Assembly (NCBI GenBank): GCA_964544145.1
Contig: CAZJAT010000004.1
Coordinates: forward strand, 23,038 to 87,037
Source of the DNA: CAZJAT01 sp964544145
Lineage (GTDB): Bacteria; Hydrothermota; 32-111
Direction: 5' to 3'
Length of the DNA stretch: 64,000 bases
In this document: positions 45,803-54,573 of the stretch, piece after piece
Layout of the letters: the number at the start of each line of letters is the position of its first letter
How positions within the stretch are numbered: position 1 is the first letter of the stretch
Notes under the pieces: model-generated
What the model was told of the DNA's origin: nothing
Seen by the model: the letters and a program-made list of their open reading frames with translations, nothing else
The model's database searches: none
Program-made: the position numbers and the translations under genes

Positions 45803-47446
45803 ATGGGAAATAGAAAGAGGTTAATCTATAGTTTATTTACTATTGCACTAATTGCCATTATTCTTATAGGGATAAATCAGATCTTCATCAGTGACTATAT
45901 ATTCCGTTCTATTATGAGGAATCATAATAATACCATGAAATCAGTGCTCAGTATATCAAAGACAGGTATATATCAATATCTCAGTTCATTAAAGTCGAAT
46001 ATTGAAACATTGACGGATCAGAATGATATAATGGATTTCAATGAGAATGGCAAGCATATTCTGGAACGGTTTCAATTAAAGTATAGAGATGTTTTTTCCA
46101 ATGTTACCCGTATTGATGAAAAAGGCAATATACAGTATACTGTTCCATTTGATGAAAAAGCAGTCGGGCGCAATGTGCTCTTTCAGGAACATAATAAGAA
46201 ATTATTCCGTTTGAAAATCCCTATTATTTCAGCTCCTTTTGATGCTGTTCAGGGGTATAAAGCAATTGCAATTGCCATACCTGTTTTCAGGGATAGTATC
46301 ATGATAGGTTCTGTAACAGGATTAATTCCATTTGATGTAATATGGGATCTTTACATTTCACGCATAAATATTATGGAAAAGTCATTATTTATTGTATGTG
46401 ATAATGATGGAAATATTATATATGGAATTGGAGGGGAATGGAATGGCAATATTGATAATTTGAAGGATATAGAGTATTCATATACATTTTCACCTGATAC
46501 AGGTGATTGCCCATTCATTTCCGAAGAGATTGTCTTTATACCTGAATGGAAGGGTGAATATGCTGTTATTGCTGACAAGATGGATATAAATGGCAATACA
46601 TGGCATATCATATCATTGACATCTACTGATGATCTTAAATTAAGGGGTATTAATATAGCCAGTACTCAGAGGGTTTTCACATATATTATCATTATTTTAT
46701 TTGTACTTTTATCTGCAATTTTTCTAATTATATACAGTATGGAATCAGAGAGAATGAGTTTGAAGATGAGAAATGCAATGGATATGAGTATTAAGATGGG
46801 CAAAGAAAAACAATTTTTTGAAGATGTGCTCAACAATTTATTGGCAATGAAGCAGATTCTGATAATAATTATTGATGCTCACGGCGGGATTCATTTTATA
46901 TCAAGACAGTATAAATATATCAATGATAATTTTTATAAATTGATTGACAATAAACAAGCAGAAAAAATACGAAAAAATATTGAATTTTCACGCATTGCCA
47001 AGCAGGGATTTATGTCTATATTGAATCTTGGCAATGATAAAAGTAAAAACAGGTTTTTATTTTCAATTACCCCTGTATCAATGAATGAAGATGAGTATTC
47101 TGTTCTGATTGGTTTCCCTTATAATGAAAAAATGCCCCTTGCGACAAATGATATGAGTATTCATATCTTAGAGTGGTTCAATAGCGGCAATCCTAAAGCA
47201 CTTTTAGATACATCCGGCAATATCATTATAGCAAATAATATGTTTACTTCTATGTTCCGACAAAACACTGCTTCTGTATGGGGAAATGAGAGCAAAAGGG
47301 TTATTAATGCCATAAAATGTTCAGTTAATGATATTCAGGATATTACATTGAATATTCAATATGCCGGTAAGGGTATTATATTGAGAATATCTCCTATTAT
47401 CAGTCCAATGCTGAAGGTCAATTATATTGCTGTTGATATTCAGTAA
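45803..47446 (+). CDS. Cache/PAS-type membrane sensor without a recognisable output domain
   Basis: The ~547-residue protein has a transmembrane helix near 10-28, a ~265-residue extracytoplasmic region and a second helix (TYIIIILFVLLSAIFLIIYSM) near 292-314. The extracytoplasmic part shows Cache-like features (VTRIDEKGNIQYTVPFDEKAVGRNV, then PVFRDSIMIGSVTGLI). A short coiled coil and two PAS-like segments follow, but no histidine kinase, GGDEF, methyl-accepting or phosphatase domain is visible before the stop. The start at 45803 follows from the promoter. A partner output protein is not obvious nearby. Confidence 0.65.
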   Translation: MGNRKRLIYSLFTIALIAIILIGINQIFISDYIFRSIMRNHNNTMKSVLSISKTGIYQYLSSLKSNIETLTDQNDIMDFNENGKHILERFQLKYRDVFSNVTRIDEKGNIQYTVPFDEKAVGRNVLFQEHNKKLFRLKIPIISAPFDAVQGYKAIAIAIPVFRDSIMIGSVTGLIPFDVIWDLYISRINIMEKSLFIVCDNDGNIIYGIGGEWNGNIDNLKDIEYSYTFSPDTGDCPFISEEIVFIPEWKGEYAVIADKMDINGNTWHIISLTSTDDLKLRGINIASTQRVFTYIIIILFVLLSAIFLIIYSMESERMSLKMRNAMDMSIKMGKEKQFFEDVLNNLLAMKQILIIIIDAHGGIHFISRQYKYINDNFYKLIDNKQAEKIRKNIEFSRIAKQGFMSILNLGNDKSKNRFLFSITPVSMNEDEYSVLIGFPYNEKMPLATNDMSIHILEWFNSGNPKALLDTSGNIIIANNMFTSMFRQNTASVWGNESKRVINAIKCSVNDIQDITLNIQYAGKGIILRISPIISPMLKVNYIAVDIQ

Positions 47447-47460
47447 CATTTTCCTATAAT
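47433..47460 (+). promoter_or_regulatory. Leaderless mnmA promoter inside the sensor gene 3' end
   Basis: TTGATA (47433-47438) lies within the last codons of the sensor gene; after a 16-bp spacer comes TATAAT (47455-47460). Six nt later is the ATG at 47467, which would be the first transcribed base. Confidence 0.65.
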
Positions 47461-47466
47461 TATTAC

Positions 47467-48474
47467 ATGAAAAAAATTATTGTCGGATATTCCGGCGGTC
47501 TTGATTCAACGGCAATATTACTGGATTTTGTTCAGCAGAATTATAAGGTATATGCTGTGTATATAAAACTCAATGAAGATGAGGATATACCATTATTGCC
47601 TGAACAATTGCAGGAAATGGGCGTAGAGCTCATTGTTCTGGATAAAAGGGATCTATTCCGCAGATCTGTGATCAGATATTTTGCTGATTCATACAAAAAG
47701 GGGATTACACCAAATCCCTGCGCTATGTGCAACAGATATATCAAATTTGCCTTACTGAGTGAATATGCAGATGAACATTCCTATGACGGTTTCTCTACAG
47801 GCCATTATATTTGTATAAATAACGGTTTTATTGAAAACGCAGCTGACAGAGGAAAGGATCAGTCATATTTTGTATCAACTGTAAAAAAACAACATTTGGG
47901 TAATTTTATTAATAGCAGAAATTGCAATGCATTGAAAGAGGAGAATAGGAAATATGTAACAGAAGCCGGTATATCCATATCAGGCAGAGAATCACAGGAT
48001 ATCTGTTTTATTAAGCATAATTATATTGAATTTCTGGAAAGGAATATGGGATTCAGACCAATACCCGGTGATTTTATTGATGAGCATGGGAATCAATTGG
48101 GCAGATATGATGAATATTACAGGTTCACAATAGGAATGAGGAAGGGTTTTAAGCAGGGTTTCAATAAAAAAATGTATGTAAAAAAAATTGACATTAAAAA
48201 CAGATGCATTGTGCTGACAGATAAAGATAAAATGAAATTTAGGGGTTTCCGGGCATTGATTATAAGCAGATTCTCTGATAATATTATACCGGATTCTGTA
48301 AAAACACGCTATAGGCAAAAAGCACTGCAAATTGACAGATTGAATGCAGAAAATAATATGGCTGAATGTTTTCTTAAATCAGATGCCAATGATATTACAC
48401 CGGGTCAGATTGCAGTTTTTTACAAAAACAATAGGGTGATTATGTCTGCTGAGATTATAAAAGCAATAGAATAG
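47467..48474 (+). CDS. mnmA: tRNA-specific 2-thiouridylase
   Basis: The 335-residue enzyme thiolates U34 of Lys, Glu and Gln tRNAs. The PP-loop SGGLDS is at 9-14; the catalytic cysteines are in NPCAMCN (Cys85) and QDICF (Cys180); TGHYICI and KDQSYFVS are near 111-117 and 130-137. Its first residues (VGYSGGLDSTA) differ slightly from the common 'GMSGGVDSS'. No Shine-Dalgarno is seen, in line with leaderless expression. Confidence 0.92.
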   Translation: MKKIIVGYSGGLDSTAILLDFVQQNYKVYAVYIKLNEDEDIPLLPEQLQEMGVELIVLDKRDLFRRSVIRYFADSYKKGITPNPCAMCNRYIKFALLSEYADEHSYDGFSTGHYICINNGFIENAADRGKDQSYFVSTVKKQHLGNFINSRNCNALKEENRKYVTEAGISISGRESQDICFIKHNYIEFLERNMGFRPIPGDFIDEHGNQLGRYDEYYRFTIGMRKGFKQGFNKKMYVKKIDIKNRCIVLTDKDKMKFRGFRALIISRFSDNIIPDSVKTRYRQKALQIDRLNAENNMAECFLKSDANDITPGQIAVFYKNNRVIMSAEIIKAIE

Positions 48475-48596
48475 AAGAATAGGGCTATGAGGAAAGTATT
48501 CAATCTAAACGAATTTATGGAATATCATTTTAATAGAGATAATAGATAATTGTAAGAAAGAAATCAATTAATAGGGTGCAAATATTTTCATATGGA

Positions 48597-48625
48597 TTGA
48601 CAAACATGCAAAAATTACATATAAT
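48597..48625 (+). promoter_or_regulatory. Sigma-70-type promoter (distal) of the cargo gene at 48734
   Basis: TTGACA (48597-48602), 17-bp spacer, TATAAT (48620-48625). Predicted start near 48632, giving a ~100-nt leader that would run through the sigma-54-type promoter. Confidence 0.65.
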
Positions 48626-48682
48626 GATATGTATAAAATATGATAAATTAAATAATAGTGTGATATACACAAATTGTTAAAC

Positions 48683-48698
48683 TGGCACGCAAATTGCT
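48683..48698 (+). promoter_or_regulatory. Sigma-54 (-24/-12) promoter of the cargo gene at 48734
   Basis: CTGGCACGCAAATTGCT (48682-48698) matches the RpoN consensus TGGCACG-N4-TTGCW at every defined position with exact GG-GC spacing. Predicted start near 48709, 25 nt before the ATG and upstream of the GGGAGG ribosome binding site. Confidence 0.85.
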
Positions 48699-48733
48699 AT
48701 TTTAATTTGTAAATATATTACCGGGAGGTAAGG

Positions 48734-50698
48734 ATGAAAAGACTAATTGTCTTTCTGATAATTATTTTAACAGGATTGAGTATATTTTCGCAGAATTTTG
48801 CGAATATGGAAGTATTTATTTGGGATAATGATGATGGCAGGGCATTCCGCAATCCTGATAATCCTGAGAAATTCATTGGATTTGAAACAAATCTTATTAA
48901 GGCATTTGAAGATGTAGGATTTGATACTGATAATAAAAACTTGACAATAGGCAGTGATTTCCCTGCTGACCCTTCCAGATATGCGGCGATTTTCATTATC
49001 AGCGGTGACAGACCATATACTGATCAATTATTCAAACCTGAAACTGTTGAAAGGATGATCAATTATTTGGAAAACTGGCATGGCTGTCTATATATAGAGG
49101 GTAATAATTATATTCACTGGTTTGCAGTCAATGGATATTCAGATTTTATGAAAAAGTATTTTAATATTGTATTATTGAATCCCGGAGATGGTTATGCAGG
49201 GTATGATACAATAAAAACAGATACATCCTGCACAATATTCCGCTCATATGAGATTGTATATCCGGAAGGCACTGCCCTTGATTTTAGTGTGGATGTATTC
49301 GGTGCTGCTGAACCGGATGATACATTCTATCATTCAGTCATGGTCTATGATGCAAAGCAGAAACTCTATAAATCTACTGCTGCTGCATATACACCGCCTG
49401 ATGATAAAAAGGAAATCGGTTCCAAATTTAAGACATTTATGTCTGCTGTTGATTTTGGCGGATATTCAGCGCCTCACAGAAAATATGAGCAATTACCTGA
49501 TTCAATTGAGAACCAATTAATTAGGACAGCATATCTGAGGGATATTATGCGTCTATTTTCTATAGGTAAGATATTGGTAATTAATCACACAGATAAGATA
49601 GATAATGACAGAATTGCGCAAGCATTGCAGAAGAATCGTCTTGAATTTGATTATATATATGTTGAACCGGGAAAGAGTGGTCCCTCATTTGATACATACA
49701 GTAAATATTCGGGTGTGATTTGGTATTCAATGAATTGTGATATGGGAAAAAATATCAATTCATTTGATATTGATCAATTATCCATATATATGGATTATGG
49801 AGGAGCATTACTGCTCTCCGGGGAGGATATTGCTGAACAGATAGGTAATCCTGCCAAGGATGTTGAGATAGCGTTTTTGTCACATTATTTTGGTATTGAC
49901 TATGTTGGTGAGAATCTGAATGACAAACAGCATAAAGCTGAACCTTCAAACATATATGGTCCTATGGGCGGTGTGGATATTTCGGTAGCACCTTCAGGTG
50001 ATCTGTTCAATATTTGGAGATTCTCTGATGCTGAGCCTGCATTCTATTATAAATCCACAACAAAGGCTCCATTGCCATCAGCAGCGATTAATGATGCACC
50101 CGGATTTGAAGCTGCATTCTTTGCATTCCCTGTTGAGAATATCATTGATAATGGTGCATTGGAATACTTTACTGCAATTACTGCAGTTGACTTCTTTGAT
50201 TTTGATACAATGTTTGCCATTCATACAAATATTGAAGAGATCAATGTATCATATACAAAGAATATCAATGATATAACATTCAATATTACATTGAATAATC
50301 CCGGTAATGGTGTATTGAAATTACAGAGGAATAATGATATAGAAGAAACAGTGATAACATCTGATAATCAGACAATATATAAAATGACCAGCAATTATAT
50401 CAGCGGTCTCTATGTAATTGAGTACAGTGTTGACGGAGCATTGCAGACAGCTTTTTCAGTGAATATATCAGGCAGCGGAGAAACAGGTGAAAGGGTATAT
50501 ATGCTTAATAATATAATGTATATTGAATCAGAATCGGATAATAGTGAAGTGGAGATATTTGATATAACAGGACAGCATATTGATAATATTACAGTTAATA
50601 CAAAAACAGTATGGAATAGATATAATATAATGCCTTCAGGCATATATTTTATACGATTTAATGATAGCGGAAGTGTTCATAAAATATTGAAATACTGA
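48734..50698 (+). CDS. Large secreted protein with T9SS sorting domain
   Basis: The 654-residue protein starts with a signal peptide (MKRLIVFLIIILTGLSIFSQ). Residues ~25-420 contain repeated ThuA/GATase-like alpha/beta segments such as IFIISGDRPYTDQLFK, LYIEGNNYIHWF and SGVIWYSMNCDMGKNINSF, where 'hhhsG-D' edges suggest flavodoxin or glutamine-amidotransferase-like folds without catalytic residues. A beta-rich segment follows, and the end (VEIFDITGQHIDNI ... SGIYFIRFNDSG) is a T9SS type A sorting domain. It carries a sigma-54-type promoter and is convergent with a GH3 enzyme, so it is probably regulated by an unlinked RpoN activator. Confidence 0.75.
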   Translation: MKRLIVFLIIILTGLSIFSQNFANMEVFIWDNDDGRAFRNPDNPEKFIGFETNLIKAFEDVGFDTDNKNLTIGSDFPADPSRYAAIFIISGDRPYTDQLFKPETVERMINYLENWHGCLYIEGNNYIHWFAVNGYSDFMKKYFNIVLLNPGDGYAGYDTIKTDTSCTIFRSYEIVYPEGTALDFSVDVFGAAEPDDTFYHSVMVYDAKQKLYKSTAAAYTPPDDKKEIGSKFKTFMSAVDFGGYSAPHRKYEQLPDSIENQLIRTAYLRDIMRLFSIGKILVINHTDKIDNDRIAQALQKNRLEFDYIYVEPGKSGPSFDTYSKYSGVIWYSMNCDMGKNINSFDIDQLSIYMDYGGALLLSGEDIAEQIGNPAKDVEIAFLSHYFGIDYVGENLNDKQHKAEPSNIYGPMGGVDISVAPSGDLFNIWRFSDAEPAFYYKSTTKAPLPSAAINDAPGFEAAFFAFPVENIIDNGALEYFTAITAVDFFDFDTMFAIHTNIEEINVSYTKNINDITFNITLNNPGNGVLKLQRNNDIEETVITSDNQTIYKMTSNYISGLYVIEYSVDGALQTAFSVNISGSGETGERVYMLNNIMYIESESDNSEVEIFDITGQHIDNITVNTKTVWNRYNIMPSGIYFIRFNDSGSVHKILKY

Positions 50699-50703
50699 AT
50701 ACA

Positions 50704-51735
50704 TTATTGATTGGAAATGGCCCTGAAGAGATATTCTTTTTTCAGGGCTATTTTTTTGATACCCCTGTAAATATCCATTGAATCAAGAAGACCTTTCTCA
50801 TACCAAGTGAGAATAGAATCTACCATTGGCTCATATAATGTGTGATCCATGAGAATGAACATATCATTCCCGGCTTTTAGAGCATGAAATAGTGTATTAA
50901 ACGGATCTTCATAGGCCTTGCATGCAATATCATCTGTTAGAATAATACTATTTACATTATCAAGCAATGATACTATTTTACCGGACATTACAGCAGGTAT
51001 TGAATCAAGGAAAGGATAGATGAGATTGGATACCATTATAAAATCAGCATATTGAGATAGATGCATAAATATTGAATATTCGGTTAAAAAATGCATCATA
51101 TCACCTTTATATGTATGTATATCAGCATCAGAATTGTAGTAGGTATTGCCATAGCCGGGAAAATGTTTGAGTGTTGCCAGTATTCTATTGCTCTTATGAT
51201 ATGAGATAAAATATTTGGCAAATAATTCAATGGAATCAGGATCCCTGGATATATTCCTCTTAATCCTGTTCATATTTGCTCCATTTAATGTGCTGTAATC
51301 AATAACAGGAGCAAAATTAACATTAATGTGTGAGAGAGTCATCAGATTGCACTGATAATTCAATATTGAATCAATGACATTTATATGCATATGCGCCAGT
51401 TCATACATAGTGGGAAAATCCGATATAAAATGATATCTGTTAACCTTTCCTCCTTCCTGATCAATGCCGATAAATGGGGGAATGGAAAATTGAGCAAGTT
51501 TTGTATCATATTCTCTGTTAAGCATTTTTTCCAATACCTTAATGGATGGTATAATACCTCCAGGCTCAGTTTTAAATGATAAATTCTGAGGTGCATAGAC
51601 AAAGAATCTCTGTCCGATAATATCTCTGAGTGAAAATGACTTAATATACCTGTTTAATTGTGATGTCTTTATAGTATATGTAAATGCAGAGACTGCAAAT
51701 AGAAAACACATGAAAATACAAATGATTTTTTTCAT
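50704..51735 (-). CDS. Glycoside hydrolase family 3, NagZ-like
   Basis: The 343-residue protein has an N-terminal signal peptide or anchor (IICIFMCFLFAVSAFTY). The GH3 barrel shows GIDQEGGKVNR near 95-105, LKHFPGYGNT near 195-204 and the nucleophile region ILTDDIACKAY near 270-280. NagZ removes GlcNAc from wall fragments; here the usual His/Asp dyad loop after KHFPG reads YYNSDADIH. An extracytoplasmic location differs from cytoplasmic NagZ of proteobacteria. The start codon is predicted to be the first transcribed base. Confidence 0.85.
   Translation of the reverse strand: MKKIICIFMCFLFAVSAFTYTIKTSQLNRYIKSFSLRDIIGQRFFVYAPQNLSFKTEPGGIIPSIKVLEKMLNREYDTKLAQFSIPPFIGIDQEGGKVNRYHFISDFPTMYELAHMHINVIDSILNYQCNLMTLSHINVNFAPVIDYSTLNGANMNRIKRNISRDPDSIELFAKYFISYHKSNRILATLKHFPGYGNTYYNSDADIHTYKGDMMHFLTEYSIFMHLSQYADFIMVSNLIYPFLDSIPAVMSGKIVSLLDNVNSIILTDDIACKAYEDPFNTLFHALKAGNDMFILMDHTLYEPMVDSILTWYEKGLLDSMDIYRGIKKIALKKEYLFRAISNQ
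50720..50757 (+). terminator. Intrinsic terminator of the cargo gene, inside the GH3 coding sequence
   Basis: GCCCTGAA (50720-50727) pairs with TTCAGGGC (50741-50748) around a 13-nt loop, and TATTTTTTT follows. It lies 22 nt after the stop codon of the plus-strand gene yet within the last ~20 codons of the convergent GH3 gene. Confidence 0.75.
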
Positions 51736-51741
51736 ATATCT

Positions 51742-51769
51742 ATTCTATGAGAGTATAATTTACTGTCAA
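51742..51769 (-). promoter_or_regulatory. Leaderless promoter of the GH3 gene
   Basis: Minus strand TTGACA (51769-51764), 16-bp spacer, TAGAAT (51747-51742), then 6 nt to the ATG whose A is at 51735. Confidence 0.7.
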
Positions 51770-51804
51770 GCATATTATTTGCATTGAAGAGATTTTGAAA
51801 GTAT

Positions 51805-51832
51805 TTGACAATTAACAGTATGTATATATAAT
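51805..51832 (+). promoter_or_regulatory. panD operon promoter
   Basis: TTGACA (51805-51810), 16-bp spacer, TATAAT (51827-51832). Predicted start near 51839, with a short leader carrying GAGGT before the ATG at 51858. Confidence 0.75.
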
Positions 51833-51857
51833 AATAAACTAATTAAGTGAGGTACAG

Positions 51858-52229
51858 ATGCAAAGAATAATGACAAAGTCAAAATTACATAAGGGTATTG
51901 TCACATTTACTGATATTAATTATGAAGGCAGTATTTCCATTGACAGAGATATGATGGATAAAGCTGATCTATATGCCGGTGAGAAAGTACTTGTCATTGA
52001 TATAAACAATGGAAACAGATTTGAAACCTATGTAATTGAAGCTGATAGAGGAAGCAAAGAGATAGGCATAAACGGCGGTGCTGCGCGTTTAGTGCAGAAG
52101 GGTGATCAATGTATTATTCTGTCATTCGGACTTTATTCAGAAGATGAATTGGATGCTTATAGGATGAAGGTAATTGTATTAAATGATAACAATGAGATAA
52201 TCAATGAGTTTGCCAAGGGAATACATTAA
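51858..52229 (+). CDS. panD: Aspartate 1-decarboxylase
   Basis: The 123-residue pro-enzyme makes beta-alanine for pantothenate and CoA. The self-cleavage site Gly24-Ser25 (YEGSISID) is in its canonical position and yields the pyruvoyl group. GNRFETYVIEADRGS and NGGAARLVQKGD are conserved. No panB or panC is adjacent; instead it overlaps lipA by 26 nt, linking CoA and lipoate supply. Confidence 0.96.
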   Translation: MQRIMTKSKLHKGIVTFTDINYEGSISIDRDMMDKADLYAGEKVLVIDINNGNRFETYVIEADRGSKEIGINGGAARLVQKGDQCIILSFGLYSEDELDAYRMKVIVLNDNNEIINEFAKGIH

Positions 52230-53052
52230 ACTTCTGACTCCCAAATCTGCCAATAGTCATGTTAAAGAAATACTTGATATGTCAGGGGTTCTCCACACAG
52301 TATGCGAGGAAGCACTATGTCCAAATAGAGGAGAGTGCTTCAAATCGGGCACAGCTACATTTTTGATAATGGGCAATATCTGCACAAGGGATTGCGCATT
52401 CTGTTCAATCAAACATGGCAAACCGGAACAGATTGACAAAAGGGAAATAGAGGACATTGTACATGCAGTGCACTCAATGAATTTAAGATATGTTGTTATT
52501 ACATCAGTAACAAGGGATGACCTTACTGACGGCGGGGCATTCTATTTCAATGCTGTTGCACGCAGATTGAAGGCATATAATAAAAATATTATTATTGAAA
52601 TGCTGATACCTGATTTTAAACAGAACATGGATAATCTCAAATTACTTGAAAACAATTATATTGATGTACTTAATCATAATATTGAAACTTCCGAGGGATT
52701 GTATAATATAATAAGAAAAGGAGCTGATTACCGTTTTTCGCTTTCATTGCTGAAAGAGGCAAAGAAAATGGGTTTTATAACAAAATCAGGTATAATGCTT
52801 GGTGTGGGTGAAGATGAGGAAGATATAAAAAAGACAATTAATGATATTCAGAAAGCTGATGTTGATATTCTGACAATAGGCCAGTATATAAAACCATTGA
52901 AGAATAATTATGATGTAAAGAATTATTATTCAGTTGATGAATATCAATATTATGGTGATTATGCTCATAAATCAGGTATTAGAAAGGTTATTTCAGGTGT
53001 TTTTGTGCGTTCATCATATAATGCATATTCAGCATATAAGGAGATAATGTGA
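52204..53052 (+). CDS. lipA: Lipoyl synthase
   Basis: The 282-residue radical SAM enzyme inserts two sulfurs into octanoyl groups on lipoyl domains. The auxiliary cluster cysteines are Cys34, Cys39 and Cys45 (CEEALCPNRGEC); the radical-SAM cysteines are Cys60, Cys64 and Cys67 (CTRDCAFC). The C-terminal serine ligand region VRSSYNA is present. It shares a short overlap with the Mrp-like gene. A dihydrolipoyl dehydrogenase is encoded at 62781. Confidence 0.96.
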   Translation: MSLPREYIKLLTPKSANSHVKEILDMSGVLHTVCEEALCPNRGECFKSGTATFLIMGNICTRDCAFCSIKHGKPEQIDKREIEDIVHAVHSMNLRYVVITSVTRDDLTDGGAFYFNAVARRLKAYNKNIIIEMLIPDFKQNMDNLKLLENNYIDVLNHNIETSEGLYNIIRKGADYRFSLSLLKEAKKMGFITKSGIMLGVGEDEEDIKKTINDIQKADVDILTIGQYIKPLKNNYDVKNYYSVDEYQYYGDYAHKSGIRKVISGVFVRSSYNAYSAYKEIM

Positions 53053-53831
53053 TAGAGGAAAAAAAACGTAATGCAAAAAAAATACTTTTTCTGAGCAGCA
53101 AGGGCGGCACAGGGAAAACAACCATAATTGCCAATTTGGGTTATATGATGGCAACCGGTTATGCAAGAAAGGTGGGACTTATTGATTTGAATTTCAATGC
53201 TCCCTATCTGCCTTCGCAGCTTGGTGTCAGTGATAGAAAATTGGGAGTTGATAAGGATAAGATATATCCTGTGAAGGTATTGCCGAATCTGTTTATTGTT
53301 TCAAATGAAATGATGATAAATGATAAGGAATCTCCCATTGTAATGAGGAATTATATGTATAAGATTCTTGCTGAACAATTTTTAAAACAGATTGATTGGG
53401 GAGAATTTGATTATCTCTTCTTTGATACTCCATCAGTCTTTAGTGATGAGATTGCAGAGGCATTGAATATATTGAAAACAGTTGATGGTGTTATAATTGT
53501 TACACAATCGCAGGATTATTCTATTATACCATTAATGAGGGTGATATCATATGTTGAACAGCATAATCTTCCAATAATGGGTATTGTTGATAATATGCAC
53601 AGTTTTTCATGTTCATCGGACAATAATATGCAATCCCTGTTTAGAAGAGATAAATTCAGAAAATTCATTGATGATAAGAAATTGAATATCATTGCTGAAA
53701 TTCCATTTGACAGGGATATCCTAAAATCAACGGATAATGGTATATCATTTGTGCAGCAGAGCAGCAATGAAAATGACATAGCAATATTCAAGAATATTAT
53801 TGAGGTTATTGAAAAGAAAACGCATGAATAA
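53049..53831 (+). CDS. Mrp/MinD-like P-loop ATPase (possible Fe-S carrier)
   Basis: This is a 260-residue deviant-Walker ATPase: SKGGTGKTT at about 17-25, GLIDLNFNAPYLPSQLG near 41-57, FFDTPSVFSDEIAEAL near 120-135. VDNMHSFSC near 178-186 aligns with the 'ENMS-F-CPxC' segment of Mrp/ApbC, but the second cysteine of the CXXC pair is missing. EIPFDRDILKSTDNG near 217-231 also matches Mrp. Close linkage to lipA suggests cluster delivery, while the missing cysteine argues for a changed role. GTG start at 53049 with AAGGAG upstream; overlaps lipA by 4 nt. Confidence 0.7.
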   Translation: MIEEKKRNAKKILFLSSKGGTGKTTIIANLGYMMATGYARKVGLIDLNFNAPYLPSQLGVSDRKLGVDKDKIYPVKVLPNLFIVSNEMMINDKESPIVMRNYMYKILAEQFLKQIDWGEFDYLFFDTPSVFSDEIAEALNILKTVDGVIIVTQSQDYSIIPLMRVISYVEQHNLPIMGIVDNMHSFSCSSDNNMQSLFRRDKFRKFIDDKKLNIIAEIPFDRDILKSTDNGISFVQQSSNENDIAIFKNIIEVIEKKTHE

Positions 53832-54573
53832 CACAATTATTGTATCAGATAAAATATTTGGTTCGTATTTTGATGTTGAACAATACAGGGCTATTATTGA
53901 ACATACATTTGTAAATGGTGTCGAGATTAGGACAGATGCAGTAATTGCGGATAATAATAATGAATTACTGGAAGAATATTATTCTGTTATTAACAGGAAT
54001 TTAATAAATGTCATATCTGTTCATGCACCATTTAAAGGACAGAATATTTCAAGCAATGATGAATATATACGCAGAAGATCAATAAGGGATATTGAGAAAT
54101 CAATATTAATAGCCGAAAAATTAGATGCCCGATATCTTATTATACATGCTTCTGACATAAATGCAGATATCAGTAATTCTTCTGATAAGACATTGATACA
54201 TTCCCTTAATGAATTACACAATGAGGCTGATAAGCATGATATTGAAATCCTTGTTGAGAATACACTGCCGGGTATGATGCTTTATAATAAAGAACATATG
54301 ATAAGTATTGCTTCATTGGGTTTTAAATTATGTTTCGACTGGGGACATGCCAATATATCATGTGATGATTCTTTTGATTTTTATGACTCTATAAAGGAAT
54401 ATGTTAAGATAATTCATTATCACAGTAATGATGGGAAAAATGATATGCACTGTTTCAATGCGGGTGAGTTTAAAGATGTAAATACTATTGCTGATGGAAA
54501 GATAATTGAAATTGAAACTGACAGTTCATGTTTCAGCAGTAAGATGTTAATTGAGTCGGGATTATTCATATGA
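53824..54573 (+). CDS. TIM-barrel protein of the sugar isomerase/AP endonuclease superfamily
   Basis: The ~249-residue protein has alternating strands and helices with metal-site candidates: VEIRTD near 32, SVHAPF near 67-72, ARYLIIHASD near 104-113, ILVENTLPG near 141-149, CFDWGHAN near 169-176 and IIHYHSNDGKN near 196-206. This is the xylose isomerase-like/endonuclease IV fold; the substrate is unknown. The start at 53824 overlaps the previous stop by 8 nt; a longer frame to 53800 is unlikely. Confidence 0.8.
   Translation: MNNTIIVSDKIFGSYFDVEQYRAIIEHTFVNGVEIRTDAVIADNNNELLEEYYSVINRNLINVISVHAPFKGQNISSNDEYIRRRSIRDIEKSILIAEKLDARYLIIHASDINADISNSSDKTLIHSLNELHNEADKHDIEILVENTLPGMMLYNKEHMISIASLGFKLCFDWGHANISCDDSFDFYDSIKEYVKIIHYHSNDGKNDMHCFNAGEFKDVNTIADGKIIEIETDSSCFSSKMLIESGLFI

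Larger units (their letters stand above)
48475..48733. other. Regulatory region upstream of a T9SS cargo gene
   Basis: This 259-nt AT-rich region contains a sigma-70 promoter, a sigma-54-type promoter, and possible TGCAA-containing elements at 48577 and 48607. A 20-codon frame at 48487 lacks support and was not called. Confidence 0.6.

Noticed and set aside
48487..48549. 20-codon plus-strand frame after mnmA
   Set aside because: No ribosome binding site, no family match and very short; not supported as a gene.
51769..51783. GCATATTATTTGC next to the panD promoter, identical over 13 nt to the M6 sigma-54-type promoter
   Set aside because: The essential TGG of the -24 element is absent (AAGC in place of TGGC), and panD already has a consensus sigma-70 promoter. 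Probably coincidence of AT-rich sequence.
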